Shown here: piece by piece, positions 46,516 to 55,621 of the stretch
Numbering within the stretch: the first letter of the stretch is position 1
Layout: each line of letters begins with the position of its first letter
Origin: Cytophagales bacterium
GTDB taxonomy: Bacteria; Bacteroidota; Bacteroidia; Cytophagales; Cyclobacteriaceae
Direction: 5' to 3'
Length of the DNA: 64,000 nt
Assembly (NCBI GenBank): GCA_017303805.1
Contig: JAFLBQ010000006.1
Location: 1-64,000, forward strand
The notes under the pieces: model-generated
Database searches by the model: none
What the model was told of the DNA's origin: nothing
The model's input: the letters and a program-made list of their open reading frames with translations, nothing else
Position numbers and translations under genes: made by a program

Positions 46516-47088
46516 TTATTGATAAAAATTTTTTAACCGGATCATCTGTTCTACGGGCTCAGGAACGAGGTAGCGGATCGATTTATTGTTCTTAATACAC
46601 TGGCGGATGTAAGTGGCTGAAATGTCCAACAACGGTGCTTCCACCAGTTTTACGTTGGAATGACGTGCCCACTCGGTATTTGTTACACCGGGTCGTTGGT
46701 AAACATACAATCCAAATTGCTCAAGAATCTGTTCGTGATTTTTCCACTGCGAAAAATTCTGCAGGTTGTCGCCTCCTATCAGTACCTTAAACTCCTTACC
46801 TGGATGTTTTTCTGTAAGGTAAGCCAGCGTATGAATGGTGTAACTCGGTTTGGGCAGGTGAAATTCCGCATCGCTAACTTCCAGTTTGTAATTATCGGCA
46901 ATAGCTGCCTTTACCATATCGTACCGGTCAAACTCGTGCAGCAATCCTTTGCTGGGCTTAAGCGGGTTTTGTGGCGACACTACAAACCAGACTTTTTGCA
47001 GGTCGGTGTTCTGGGCCATGATGTTGGCGATAATCAGATGCCCGGTGTGAATAGGGTTAAAGGAGCCGAAGAAGAGGCCGATTTTCAT
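46516..47088 (-). CDS. nadD: nicotinate-nucleotide adenylyltransferase
   Basis: NadD joins ATP and nicotinate mononucleotide to give deamido-NAD. The 190 residues show the nucleotidyltransferase start GLFFGSFNPIHTGHLIIA with the HxGH-type site and the C-terminal ISATYIRQCI motif. Length and motifs are normal. It follows gmk by 11 bases on the same strand, a neighbourhood that is conserved in Bacteroidota. Confidence 0.96.
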   Translation of the reverse strand: MKIGLFFGSFNPIHTGHLIIANIMAQNTDLQKVWFVVSPQNPLKPSKGLLHEFDRYDMVKAAIADNYKLEVSDAEFHLPKPSYTIHTLAYLTEKHPGKEFKVLIGGDNLQNFSQWKNHEQILEQFGLYVYQRPGVTNTEWARHSNVKLVEAPLLDISATYIRQCIKNNKSIRYLVPEPVEQMIRLKNFYQ

Positions 47089-47099
47089 ATTGGATCGTT

Positions 47100-47669
47100 T
47101 CAGATCTTTTTAAACTCCTCGTATAGGCGTTGCGCTTCTCGCAACGATTCGTTTAAGTCTTCATTTACCAGCACCACATCAAACTTATCCTGAAAGGTCA
47201 TTTCAAATTTGGCTTTGAAGATTCTGCGCGAAAGACTTTCTTCCGATTCGGTGCCGCGCTCGGTGAGGCGGGCTTTTAGTACTTCCAGCGAGGGCACTTT
47301 AACAAATACCGCCAGCGCGTTGGCGCCAAAATATTTTTTCAGATTAATACCTCCTTTTACATCTACATCAAAAATTACGTTGCGGCCTTCGTTCCAGATG
47401 CGCTCAATTTCGGTTTTAAGTGTACCGTAAAAATTTCCGGCATATACTTCTTCCCATTCAATAAACTCATCGTTGTCAATTTTCCTTTTAAATTCTTCGG
47501 GTGTAAGAAAGTAGTAGTCTTTGCCGTGCTGTTCGGTGCGGCCCCGCCTGTCGCGGGTGGATGCGGAAATTGAAAACCCGAGGTCTGCATTGGTAGCCAG
47601 CAGATGCTTTACGATTGTTGTTTTGCCCGAGCCGGAAGGCGCTGAAAAAATTAGTGCTTTGCCCGCCAT
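47100..47669 (-). CDS. gmk: guanylate kinase
   Basis: A 189-residue GMP kinase. The P-loop is [12 protein letters not shown] (about 9-20), the GMP-binding region has STRDRRG, and the lid and core show [12 protein letters not shown]. It overlaps the anti-sigma gene by a single base (TGATG), so their translation is coupled. Confidence 0.97.
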   Translation of the reverse strand: MAGKALIFSAPSGSGKTTIVKHLLATNADLGFSISASTRDRRGRTEQHGKDYYFLTPEEFKRKIDNDEFIEWEEVYAGNFYGTLKTEIERIWNEGRNVIFDVDVKGGINLKKYFGANALAVFVKVPSLEVLKARLTERGTESEESLSRRIFKAKFEMTFQDKFDVVLVNEDLNESLREAQRLYEEFKKI

Positions 47670-47938
47670 CAGCCTGCCTGGTTTTGACTGATCTGGAGTT
47701 TGATTTGCTCAATCAGTTCGGCCGGAGCTACATCTTTGCAACATTTGTCTTGCAATAATTCTTTAATGGTGGCGTCCAGGCTGTAGGTTTTAAAGCAAGG
47801 CATGCATTTGTCCATGTGCACTTTAAAATAGTGTTGCTGTTCGGCTGTTGCTTCGCCATCTAAAATCAGTTGCAGCATTTCCATGCACGTGGGTTTTTTT
47901 CCATCGGCCAGAATAAACGGATTGTGTGGAGGTGTCAT
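47669..47938 (-). CDS. zinc-finger anti-sigma factor-like protein
   Basis: An 89-residue protein with the anti-sigma zinc-binding pattern C18 ... H41-x3-C45-x2-C48 (VHMDKCMPC), close to the RsrA-like group. Such proteins hold an ECF sigma factor until a redox or zinc change frees it. It overlaps the sigma gene by 4 bases (ATGA), which strongly supports it as the partner. Two extra cysteines (DKCCKD) near 65 could add to redox sensing. There is no membrane segment, so it is cytosolic. Confidence 0.85.
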   Translation of the reverse strand: MTPPHNPFILADGKKPTCMEMLQLILDGEATAEQQHYFKVHMDKCMPCFKTYSLDATIKELLQDKCCKDVAPAELIEQIKLQISQNQAG

Positions 47939-48528
47939 AACTCGGTATTTTTGTAACCCATCGTTTTGGCATATTCGCTCAACTTTTCTTTTAGCAAGGC
48001 GCGAGCGCGGTGCAAGCGGCTGCGCACGGTGCCAATGGGTATGTCAAGAATTTTTGCCATCTCTTCGTATTTAAATCCTTCCAGGTCGCATAGAATAATT
48101 ACCGTGCGAAAGTCCACATCCAACGAGTTTAACGCATTGGAAATTTCGTCTCCGATCATATCCTTTAGCGACTCCACCCGTAAGTCGGGCGTAATCTGGC
48201 GGTTTACGTCTTCCGAGTTATAGTATGTTTCAACCTCCTGGTAATCTACCTTCGAAGGCTCTTTGGTCTTCTTGCGGTAGTCGTTGATGAAACTGTTTTT
48301 TAATATGCGGAACAGCCAGGCTTTGGCATTAGTTCCTTTTTGGAAGGATTCTACAAAGCGATAAGCTTTCAGGTAAGTATCTTGTACCAGGTCTTTGGTA
48401 TCGTCCCGATCCAGCGTAAGCCGAAAGCCGAAATTGTACATGGAGTTGATGTGGGGCAAGAACTCGTTGTTGAAGATGTCGTTCTTCTCCTGCTCGGAAT
48501 AATGTTGCCGGGTTACGATTTCCTCCAT
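47935..48528 (-). CDS. RNA polymerase sigma factor, ECF type
   Basis: A 197-residue sigma-70 family factor. Region 2 has DTKDLVQDTYLKAYRFVESF and NAKAWLFRILKNSFINDYRKK; region 4 has LCDLEGFKYEEMAKILDIPIGTVRSRLHRARA. The 48528 start (MEEIVTRQ) lies three codons inside the longest frame. Its linker between regions 2 and 4 is about 60 residues, longer than in many ECF factors. It leads an operon with its anti-sigma, then gmk and nadD. A TATTTTTG box on the minus strand at 48542-48535 ends just 6 bases before the start codon. Confidence 0.93.
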   Translation of the reverse strand: MEEIVTRQHYSEQEKNDIFNNEFLPHINSMYNFGFRLTLDRDDTKDLVQDTYLKAYRFVESFQKGTNAKAWLFRILKNSFINDYRKKTKEPSKVDYQEVETYYNSEDVNRQITPDLRVESLKDMIGDEISNALNSLDVDFRTVIILCDLEGFKYEEMAKILDIPIGTVRSRLHRARALLKEKLSEYAKTMGYKNTEL

Positions 48529-48558
48529 AAGGAGCAAAAATAGTAAAGAATAACTATC

Positions 48559-48566
48559 TAATTTTG
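48559..48566 (+). promoter_or_regulatory. putative -7 box before the glycosyltransferase gene
   Basis: TAATTTTG matches TAnnTTTG exactly, 33 bases before the ATG at 48600. No TTG is found at the usual distance. Confidence 0.35.
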
Positions 48567-48599
48567 AGTTCAGTTAATTCTTTACGTCAAGGAGCTACC

Positions 48600-49628
48600 A
48601 TGAAAATTTACTTTTATACACCGGAATTTTTTTCGGGGGGCACAAAGATGATTTACCGGCACGCTGAAATTCTTACCAGCCATGGATTTTCGGCTTTTGT
48701 ACTACATACCAAAAACGGGTTCATTAACAAAGCATTTAGGCATGCGGCTCCTGTGCGCTACTGGAAAGACATTCATATTACCCCGGAAGATATTATTGTT
48801 ATACCAGAGTATTTAGCCATTTGGACAAACCCAGAGGTTAACCCGCATGGTGTGAAAGGTTTTTTAAAAAGGAAATTTTCAGCCAACCGGTTTCGCTACT
48901 TGGCCTACCAGGCTATTCACAGTCAGGCTAAAATTGTACTCTATAATCAAAACCCATTTTATACTTTTTTTGATTATCCGATTAAACCTCACCATTTGAG
49001 GTACCCGTACCTCCTACCTAATTGTATCGGAGCGGTATGTGTTTCGCAAAACAATTTTGAGTATTTGAAATTAGCATTTCCAGAACTTCCCATTTTTAGA
49101 ATTTACTATTCGATAGATGCAGAATTATTCAAACCGGTTACCAAGAAGAAACAAGTTGGATACCTCACATTCAAAAATCAAAAGGAAGTTGCCCAGGTTG
49201 TCAATCTGTTGTTGCTTCGGGGTAATCTTAAGGGATACCAATTGGTACCGATAAGTGGAACAGAAGAAGAAGTAGCGGCTCGCTTCAACGAATCGGCTGT
49301 GGTATTAAACTTTGGAAATATTGAAGGCTTTGGACTTCCTCCGGCTGAGGCCATGTTGAGCGGATGTGTCGTTATTGGCTATCATGGTGAAGGCGGACGG
49401 GAGTTTATGTTACCCGAACACGCCTTTCCCATTGCTCATGGCGATATTATTTCATTTGTAAAAACTACGGAAGCTGTTTTAGCTGCACTTGTTACTGATG
49501 ACCAAAGTTTTAATGCACTTACAACCACCGCGCGCGAGTTCATTGGTAAGAATTACTCAAAAGAAAAAGAGGAAGCCACGGTGGTATCTGCATGGAGGAA
49601 TTTGCTTGCAAAAACAGCAGGTCTCTAA
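48600..49628 (+). CDS. glycosyltransferase, GT4-like
   Basis: A 342-residue GT-B glycosyltransferase. The N-terminal region begins KIYFYTPEFFSGGTKMIYRHAEIL, and the C-terminal donor site is NIEGFGLPPAEAMLSG with the two glutamates of the E-x7-E type, as in GT4. Donor and acceptor are unknown. The ATG at 48600 has a good ribosome binding site (AAGGAG, 6 bases upstream). Its stop overlaps the convergent DUF707 gene by 4 bases. Two more sugar-related genes follow on the other strand, so this is a small glycan cluster. Confidence 0.85.
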   Translation: MKIYFYTPEFFSGGTKMIYRHAEILTSHGFSAFVLHTKNGFINKAFRHAAPVRYWKDIHITPEDIIVIPEYLAIWTNPEVNPHGVKGFLKRKFSANRFRYLAYQAIHSQAKIVLYNQNPFYTFFDYPIKPHHLRYPYLLPNCIGAVCVSQNNFEYLKLAFPELPIFRIYYSIDAELFKPVTKKKQVGYLTFKNQKEVAQVVNLLLLRGNLKGYQLVPISGTEEEVAARFNESAVVLNFGNIEGFGLPPAEAMLSGCVVIGYHGEGGREFMLPEHAFPIAHGDIISFVKTTEAVLAALVTDDQSFNALTTTAREFIGKNYSKEKEEATVVSAWRNLLAKTAGL

Positions 49629-50383
49629 GCCTCAAATTTCTTCAGTTTTATGAATGTGATTAATTTTCCAGGGAGAGTGTTCCAAATACTTCTTACTTCT
49701 TTAATTCTGAAAGTTTTAAGATCGTAGTCCGCACGGATTGCATCTTCCTCTTGCTTGGCGGGTTGCTCTAATTTCTCATACAATTCGCCCAGCCCCACCG
49801 GTTTTGTATGCCTTACCTGAATGATATCAATAACTGCAATTTTCAGCGACCCAAAGAGTTTAACTATTTTTTTGCCCCATAGTAAGTCAATACCCCAACC
49901 GGATTGGGTTAGCTTAAAAGTTGATAACAGTTTTTTAAGAGCCTCCTGTTTCATAAGCGGACACATTAGTTCTACGCTCGTTACATATCTCATACCAGAG
50001 AGCTTTCTATGGCGCAAGGCGTGCCAACTCATGTGAGAATCGTATGTTAAAGATGGCTGCCCAAGCTGTAGCGGTAATGAGTTAAAGCAATTGAAAAGAT
50101 TTATAATCTGGTTTTTATTTATTTCAATGTCATCGTCTAAGAAAAAAAAAGCACTATAATGGTTAAGATACTCTTCGTGTTCGTCAAAAAAATCCTTTAC
50201 CATCCACCATTTATAACTATAGTAATGACGAACCTTAATACCTGGATTGGCAGTAATACTTAGGTCCTGAATGGTGTGATATCCAAGTAAGACAACATCA
50301 AAATTTCTAACAGTATCTGGGGTAAACCAGTCGCTGTAAAGAGATTTTTTACCAAATGGCATAATCACCAGATTCTTTTTCAT
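49625..50383 (-). CDS. DUF707 family protein, glycosyltransferase-like
   Basis: A 252-residue cytosolic protein of the DUF707 family, known mainly from plants and scattered bacteria. It has an acidic cluster FFFLDDDIEINKNQI near 82-96, resembling the metal and nucleotide-sugar site of GT-A enzymes, followed by QPSLTYDSHMSWH and a GWGIDLLWGK stretch near 170. It probably transfers a sugar, but no member with known activity supports this. The start at 50383 follows the GT2 gene by 10 bases, and both genes run in the same direction. Confidence 0.75.
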   Translation of the reverse strand: MKKNLVIMPFGKKSLYSDWFTPDTVRNFDVVLLGYHTIQDLSITANPGIKVRHYYSYKWWMVKDFFDEHEEYLNHYSAFFFLDDDIEINKNQIINLFNCFNSLPLQLGQPSLTYDSHMSWHALRHRKLSGMRYVTSVELMCPLMKQEALKKLLSTFKLTQSGWGIDLLWGKKIVKLFGSLKIAVIDIIQVRHTKPVGLGELYEKLEQPAKQEEDAIRADYDLKTFRIKEVRSIWNTLPGKLITFIKLKKFEA

Positions 50384-50393
50384 GGAATAGGAG

Positions 50394-51191
50394 TTATGCT
50401 GAAAAATATTTGTCAAGCCCGTTGCTGCATCTGCGGGTATTTAGCGCAATGGCATCATCAAGAATTTTCTGGTTAGCTGGTAACATCGCTTTTGAACTTT
50501 CAGGATGGTAGAGGTGATAACCAAATCCTTCCAGTTTTATTTTGAAGCAATGCTTACCACTGTTGAGCATGCGAACCATAAACTCGGTATCCTCGCGCCC
50601 CCAGCCAACAAAATCTTCATTAAAGCCATTCACTTCCTTCAGATCGATTAACCAAAAAGACTGATTACAGCCTCTGGTTCTTGTAAGATCATTTATTTCT
50701 CGCGAGAACAATCTCGATAACCACGGTAGGTAAAGCGCATTAAGGCGATTGCCCAAACCTCTTAAAAAAAAACTGAAGTTTATTAATCGCTTGTTCAATG
50801 CATGCTGGGTAAGTTTAGAATTCAAGAGCACCCGTGAGCCCTGTAAAAAACGATTTGGAGCTGCATACTTAGAATGTGATCTAACAAAATGCCGGTGCAG
50901 AATCATGTCACCATCTACCATTATAATGTAATCATACCTGGCTTTGGCAATAGCAAGGTTGCGCACAGCCGCCAACCGAAAACCGGTATCTTCCTGCCAG
51001 CAATGAATTATAGGTATTTTAGATTGCGTTGCATATTTAAGAACCAATTCGCCTGTATCGGCACGCGAACCGTCATCGGCAACCAGAATTTCCTGCGGAG
51101 GATCAGATTGTTTCAGGGCACTCAGGAGTACGAGCTCCAGAGCGTCCTTCCGATTGTACGTAGTAATAACCAGTGAAACGGAAGGTTTCAT
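50394..51191 (-). CDS. glycosyltransferase family 2
   Basis: A 265-residue GT-A glycosyltransferase. It opens SLVITTYNRKDALELVL, with the metal-binding DGD (MVDGDMIL near 100) and the later region GWGREDTEFMVRML, which resembles the galactosyltransferase C-terminal domain. Substrates are unknown. The start at 51191 is chosen because a good promoter sits about 30 bases upstream and the preceding 20 codons have no homology-like pattern. It leads the DUF707 gene. Confidence 0.9.
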   Translation of the reverse strand: MKPSVSLVITTYNRKDALELVLLSALKQSDPPQEILVADDGSRADTGELVLKYATQSKIPIIHCWQEDTGFRLAAVRNLAIAKARYDYIIMVDGDMILHRHFVRSHSKYAAPNRFLQGSRVLLNSKLTQHALNKRLINFSFFLRGLGNRLNALYLPWLSRLFSREINDLTRTRGCNQSFWLIDLKEVNGFNEDFVGWGREDTEFMVRMLNSGKHCFKIKLEGFGYHLYHPESSKAMLPANQKILDDAIALNTRRCSNGLDKYFSA

Positions 51192-51220
51192 TTTTTGTAA
51201 GCCAGTTTGTTTCGGGTAGT

Positions 51221-51251
51221 CAAAGTTAATGGTTATACGCCCCGCGTACAA
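51221..51251 (-). promoter_or_regulatory. promoter of the GT2/DUF707 pair
   Basis: On the minus strand TTG (51251-51249), a 20-bp spacer and TAACTTTG (51228-51221) match the Bacteroidota consensus exactly. The start codon of the GT2 gene is 30 bases downstream. This is the clearest promoter in the window. Confidence 0.6.
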
Positions 51252-51287
51252 ACGGTTACTACCTCTTTTGAATGGTTGTGTGCTGGT

Positions 51288-52283
51288 TTATGCTACAAAA
51301 ACAGATTCCGCGTAGGTATGCACCACTTGATCAAGAATTGCCATAACGTCATGATAGGTGGGTGCTTCAACCAACTGCGATCTGTAAACTTTAAAATCGG
51401 CAATGCCTTTAAAGTAGTTGGTATAATGCCTTCGCATTTCAAAAATGCCCAGTCGTTCGCCCTTCCAGCGAATGGAAAAATCCAAATGTTGTTTTACGAT
51501 CCGTACCCGCTCGGTCATATCGGGCGATGGAAGCAATGCACCCGTTTTAATAAAATGTTTTATCTCGTTAAACACCCACGGAGCACCAATGGCAGCACGG
51601 CCAATCATTACTCCATCTACACCGTAGCGATTTTTATATTCCAATGCCTTTTGGGGCGAATCAATATCGCCATTACCAAAAACCGGAATGTGCATGCGCG
51701 GGTTTTCTTTCACTTTGCCGATCAACGTCCAATCGGCCGAGCCTTTGTACATCTGCACCCGCGTGCGGCCATGTATGGCTAAGGCTTTAATGCCGATATC
51801 TTGCAACCGCTCGGCTACTTCTACAATATTCTTCGTGCTGTCGTCCCACCCTAAACGGGTTTTTACAGTTACCGGTAACGAAGTTGCTTTTACCACCTCT
51901 TCAGTCATGCGCACCATTTTAGGAATATCCTGCAATAAAGCTGCGCCTGCGCCTTTGCAGGCCACTGCTTTTACGGGGCAACCGTAGTTAATATCAATCA
52001 GGTTAGGGTTGGCAGCCGCGGCAATCTCTGCGGCCTCGCGCATGCTATCTACATTGCCACCAAAAAGCTGAATGCCAATAGGGCGCTCGTATTCAAAAAT
52101 ATCCAGTTTTTGGGTACTCTTGGCCGCATGCCGAATCAGGCCTTCGCTGGAAATAAACTCGGTGTACATCAAATCGGCACCCCCGGCTTTGCATACCGCA
52201 CGAAAGGGCGGATCGCTCACATCTTCCATGGGGGCGAGTAAAAGCGGGAAATCTCCCAATTCGATGGTGCCTATTTTTACCAC
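51288..52283 (-). CDS. dusB: tRNA-dihydrouridine synthase
   Basis: A 331-residue flavoenzyme of the Dus family that reduces uridines in the tRNA D-loop. The barrel starts LLLAPMEDVSDPPFR; the catalytic cysteine lies in NYGCPVKAVACKGAGAALL; later landmarks are TVKTRLGWDD, AIHGRTRVQMYKG and FGNGDIDSP. The DusB label follows the usual Bacteroidota annotation; which tRNA positions it modifies is not certain. It is a single gene, divergent from the CPBP gene. Confidence 0.94.
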   Translation of the reverse strand: MVKIGTIELGDFPLLLAPMEDVSDPPFRAVCKAGGADLMYTEFISSEGLIRHAAKSTQKLDIFEYERPIGIQLFGGNVDSMREAAEIAAAANPNLIDINYGCPVKAVACKGAGAALLQDIPKMVRMTEEVVKATSLPVTVKTRLGWDDSTKNIVEVAERLQDIGIKALAIHGRTRVQMYKGSADWTLIGKVKENPRMHIPVFGNGDIDSPQKALEYKNRYGVDGVMIGRAAIGAPWVFNEIKHFIKTGALLPSPDMTERVRIVKQHLDFSIRWKGERLGIFEMRRHYTNYFKGIADFKVYRSQLVEAPTYHDVMAILDQVVHTYAESVFVA

Positions 52284-52343
52284 GTTGAAATTCTGATTAA
52301 AAACTCCGTTGTTTGCGGCACAAATTTAAGTCTTTTTGTGCAC

Positions 52344-53276
52344 ATGGCCGGGCTTACAGGTATTTCGAAACGCAATCCGCTGCAGTCGGTTTTTTTTATC
52401 TTATGCACTATTGTGCTAGGCTTTTATGTGCTGGGCCCATTGGTTGGTTTGTTTGCGGCATTACCGTTCTACAATGGTTCTATGATGGAGCTTGTAGAAA
52501 AGATCATGTCGGCTGCGCTACATCCGGAAGTAAAATTACCGGTGCTCATTCTACAGGGCTTTGCCACGGGCATTGGGTTAATCGTTATTCCGTTGCTCTA
52601 TCTGTCTTCCATTGAGCGGGTGCGAGCGCTGGAATGGTTTACGGTTAAACCACCCCTTGTTATTTTAATTGTGGTGCCGTTGCTGGTGCTGGCGTTTATG
52701 TTGCCCAATTCAATATTTATTGAATGGAATGCTAATTTTTCGTTTCCGGATTTTCTTAAAGAGTTTGGCACCTGGGCGCGGGCCCGCGAAGAAGCAGCAG
52801 CCGAAATCACAAAATTGTTTACGGCCTTCAACTCACCCGGTGAGTTTCTGCTGGGCTTGTTGGTTATAGCGCTGCTGCCAGCAGTGGGCGAGGAGTTGGT
52901 GTTTAGAGGTATGTTGCAGCCTGAATTCTTCCGTGCCAGTGGCAACCACCATGTGGCCATCTGGATTACCGCCTTTATCTTCAGTGCCTTTCACATGCAG
53001 TTCTTCGGATTTGTACCGCGTATGTTTTTAGGCGCCTTATTTGGTTACATATACATGTGGTCGGGTAACTTCTGGTTGCCGGTACTTGCTCACTTTGTTA
53101 ACAATGCATTTATGGTAACCATGCTTTACTTAAATCAATTGCAGGTAATAACCCTCGATGTAGAATCTACCGAAGCGGCACCTTGGCCGATGGTTCTGGT
53201 GTTTACTGTTATTTTTGTAGTATTAGTTTATTATCTCTATCGGTACTTTAAGAGTAAACCTGCCGCCCTGCAATGA
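52344..53276 (+). CDS. CPBP family intramembrane metalloprotease
   Basis: A 310-residue membrane protein with about eight TM segments and the CPBP (CAAX protease/bacteriocin-processing) motif EELVFRG near 182-188, followed by FIFSAFHMQFFG and the LAHFVNNAF histidine/asparagine motif. These are the three metal-binding motifs of Rce1-like proteases. Its substrate is unknown; there is no isoprenylation in bacteria of this kind. The start at 52344 (MAGLTG) is preferred to an upstream GTG. The stop overlaps cdsA by 4 bases (ATGA). Confidence 0.9.
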   Translation: MAGLTGISKRNPLQSVFFILCTIVLGFYVLGPLVGLFAALPFYNGSMMELVEKIMSAALHPEVKLPVLILQGFATGIGLIVIPLLYLSSIERVRALEWFTVKPPLVILIVVPLLVLAFMLPNSIFIEWNANFSFPDFLKEFGTWARAREEAAAEITKLFTAFNSPGEFLLGLLVIALLPAVGEELVFRGMLQPEFFRASGNHHVAIWITAFIFSAFHMQFFGFVPRMFLGALFGYIYMWSGNFWLPVLAHFVNNAFMVTMLYLNQLQVITLDVESTEAAPWPMVLVFTVIFVVLVYYLYRYFKSKPAALQ

Positions 53277-54115
53277 GCGTAAATAAATTCAGCAACCTGG
53301 TACCACGCCTGCTTACGGCAATTGCGGGTGCAGCCGCTATTGTATTTTCAATTATGTTCAGCGAGTGGACTTACTTTATCGTCTTCTTTGCCATTTGTCT
53401 GCTTTCGCTGATCGAATTCTACAAACTCTCGGGCCTGGATGGCATGTTGCCACAAAAAACATTTGGCACCATTAGCGGATTGCTTATTTTTTGCCTGTCG
53501 TTTTTTATTGAACGAGGCGATATTTCGTACCGGTATTATTTTCTCATTTTTCCGGTGGTGTCGTGTGTGTACATGATTAAGCTCTACAAAAAATTTGAGC
53601 GCAAACCTTTCACCAATATCGCTTACAATTTTTTGGGTATTTTTTACGTGGCCGTTCCCTTTGCTTTGTTAAACATTGCAACATTTGAAAACCAAGTGTA
53701 CGATTACCAGATTATTTTCGGAAGCTTATTTATTCTGTGGGCCAGCGATACCGGAGCTTACTTTGCCGGAAGTTTGTTCGGCAAACGAAAATTGTTCGAA
53801 CGCATCTCGCCTAAAAAATCGTGGGAAGGTTTTGCCGGTGGTGCTGTATTGGCTTTTGCATTTGCTTACGGACTTCCTTACTTCTTTAGTGCTATCGGGC
53901 ACGAGCCCACCATCCGTTCGTGGCAATGGTTGGTAATAGGAGTAATAATTATTGTTGGAGGCACCTTTGGCGATTTGGTAGAGTCGCTGCTCAAGCGCAG
54001 CATCGAAATCAAAGACTCAGGCACCAGCCTGCCTGGCCATGGAGGCTTTCTGGATAGGTTTGATGGGTTATTGATTTCGGTACCTTTTATTGTGGCCTTC
54101 CTGGAGATTTTTTGA
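53273..54115 (+). CDS. cdsA: phosphatidate cytidylyltransferase
   Basis: CdsA makes CDP-diacylglycerol, the precursor of all phospholipids. This 280-residue membrane protein has about seven TM segments, the SDTGAYFAG stretch with the following LFGKRK...SPKKSWEG, and the C-terminal CDS signature SLPGHGGFLDRFDGL. All catalytic acidic residues of the signature are present. It is translationally coupled to the CPBP gene. A Psd gene that uses the downstream product lies 1.6 kb away. Confidence 0.96.
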   Translation: MSVNKFSNLVPRLLTAIAGAAAIVFSIMFSEWTYFIVFFAICLLSLIEFYKLSGLDGMLPQKTFGTISGLLIFCLSFFIERGDISYRYYFLIFPVVSCVYMIKLYKKFERKPFTNIAYNFLGIFYVAVPFALLNIATFENQVYDYQIIFGSLFILWASDTGAYFAGSLFGKRKLFERISPKKSWEGFAGGAVLAFAFAYGLPYFFSAIGHEPTIRSWQWLVIGVIIIVGGTFGDLVESLLKRSIEIKDSGTSLPGHGGFLDRFDGLLISVPFIVAFLEIF

Positions 54116-54238
54116 TTTGAAAGTGACTTTATTCTCTCCACATATCTCCAGCAAGTTTTTTGATTTGGGAGGAATGTAACAAATCTAGCCATCTACACAA
54201 TTTCTCCTTTGCATCCCGCTCATTATTCCACCTTACAA

Positions 54239-54270
54239 CTGTATGGGAATACCGAATTTCTATATCTTTG
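54239..54270 (+). promoter_or_regulatory. putative promoter of glutamate dehydrogenase
   Basis: CTG at 54239-54241, a 21-bp spacer and TATCTTTG at 54263-54270. The -7 box is perfect; the -33 box differs at one base. It leaves a 72-base leader before the ATG at 54343. The rest of 54116-54238 shows nothing else. Confidence 0.4.
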
Positions 54271-54342
54271 CAACCGATTTAGCCGCCTACAATGGGCGAT
54301 TTTTAGTAAATCCGCACTACGAACTAACTCTTACTAATCCAT

Positions 54343-55617
54343 ATGGCCTACATAGAACCAGCACCCCTGCTCGACAAAGAAAACCCGTTTGAAGCCATGA
54401 TGTCGCGCTTCCACACTGCCTCGCAATTGCTGGGGCTGGAAGACGAAGTGTACAATGTATTAAAGTCGCCCGCCAAGCAGGTAATTGTTTCCCTGCCGGT
54501 AACCATGGACGATGGCAGCATTAAAGTATTTGAAGGCTACCGGGTTATTCACTCCACCATCCTCGGCCCTTCCAAAGGCGGCATTCGGTTCGATCCGCAC
54601 GTAAACCTGGATGAAGTAAAAGCACTGGCCGCTTGGATGACGTGGAAATGTGCAGTAGTAGATATTCCGTATGGCGGTGGTAAAGGCGGTGTTACCTGCA
54701 ACCCGCGCGAAATGAGTGCCGGAGAAATTGAACGCCTCATGCGCTCTTACACCCAGGCTATGATGGACGTATTTGGTCCCGACCAGGATATACCTGCGCC
54801 CGATATGGGTACCGGCCCGCGCGAAATGGCGTGGTTGATGGACCAGTACTCGCGCAACAAAGGTATGACCGTACCGGCCGTTGTTACCGGCAAACCTATT
54901 GTAATGGGCGGTTCGTTAGGAAGAACGGAAGCAACCGGCCGTGGGGTAATGGTTTCTACGCTTGCCGCGATGGAGAAACTAAAGATCAATCCGTACAAAG
55001 CGACTTGTGCCGTGCAAGGTTTTGGTAACGTAGGTTCATGGGCTGCACGCCTGTTGGCCGAACGCGGCTTAAAGGTAGTGGCCGTAAGCGATCTTTCGGG
55101 AGCATATTATAATGAGAACGGTATAGACATAGATGCAGCCATTGCGTACCGCGATAAAAACAAAGGCTCGCTGGAAGGCTATGCCGAAGTGCAGAAAATA
55201 CCCGGTGCCGAGTTGCTAACCTTGCCGGTAGATGTATTGGTGCCGGCAGCAACCGAAGATGTAATTACCAGCAGCAATGCAGCAAAAATACAAGCGAAGC
55301 TGATTGTGGAGGGCGCCAACGGCCCTACTTCTTCTAAAGCCGATAATGTGATCTATGAAAAGGGAATAAGCGTGGTGCCCGATATTCTGGCCAATGCTGG
55401 CGGTGTTACTGTTTCTTACTTCGAGTGGGTGCAAAACCGCCTCGGGTATAAGTGGACTGCCGAGCGCGTTAATCGCAGAAGCGACCGGATAATGAAAGAC
55501 GCATTTGATATTGTTTACAAAACTGCCACGCAATACAAAGTTTCGTTGCGCATTGCTGCCTACATGGTGGCAATTGATAAAGTGGCTAAAACCTATAAGT
55601 ACCGAGGCGGTTATTAA
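54343..55617 (+). CDS. gdhA: glutamate dehydrogenase (Glu/Leu/Phe/Val family)
   Basis: A 424-residue hexameric-type glutamate dehydrogenase that interconverts glutamate with 2-oxoglutarate and ammonia. The substrate and catalytic region is KGGIRFDPHVNLDEV, WKCAVVDIPYGGGKGGV and PDMGTGPREMAW; the Rossmann domain begins CAVQGFGNVGSWAARLL near 223. The length matches the NAD-linked small class; coenzyme choice cannot be read for sure. It is a single gene behind its own promoter and ends at a perfect inverted repeat. Confidence 0.93.
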   Translation: MAYIEPAPLLDKENPFEAMMSRFHTASQLLGLEDEVYNVLKSPAKQVIVSLPVTMDDGSIKVFEGYRVIHSTILGPSKGGIRFDPHVNLDEVKALAAWMTWKCAVVDIPYGGGKGGVTCNPREMSAGEIERLMRSYTQAMMDVFGPDQDIPAPDMGTGPREMAWLMDQYSRNKGMTVPAVVTGKPIVMGGSLGRTEATGRGVMVSTLAAMEKLKINPYKATCAVQGFGNVGSWAARLLAERGLKVVAVSDLSGAYYNENGIDIDAAIAYRDKNKGSLEGYAEVQKIPGAELLTLPVDVLVPAATEDVITSSNAAKIQAKLIVEGANGPTSSKADNVIYEKGISVVPDILANAGGVTVSYFEWVQNRLGYKWTAERVNRRSDRIMKDAFDIVYKTATQYKVSLRIAAYMVAIDKVAKTYKYRGGY

Positions 55618-55621
55618 TTGA

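Noticed and set aside
54116-54342. Small gene or tRNA before glutamate dehydrogenase
   Set aside because: Neither strand holds a convincing frame or cloverleaf; only the promoter was found.
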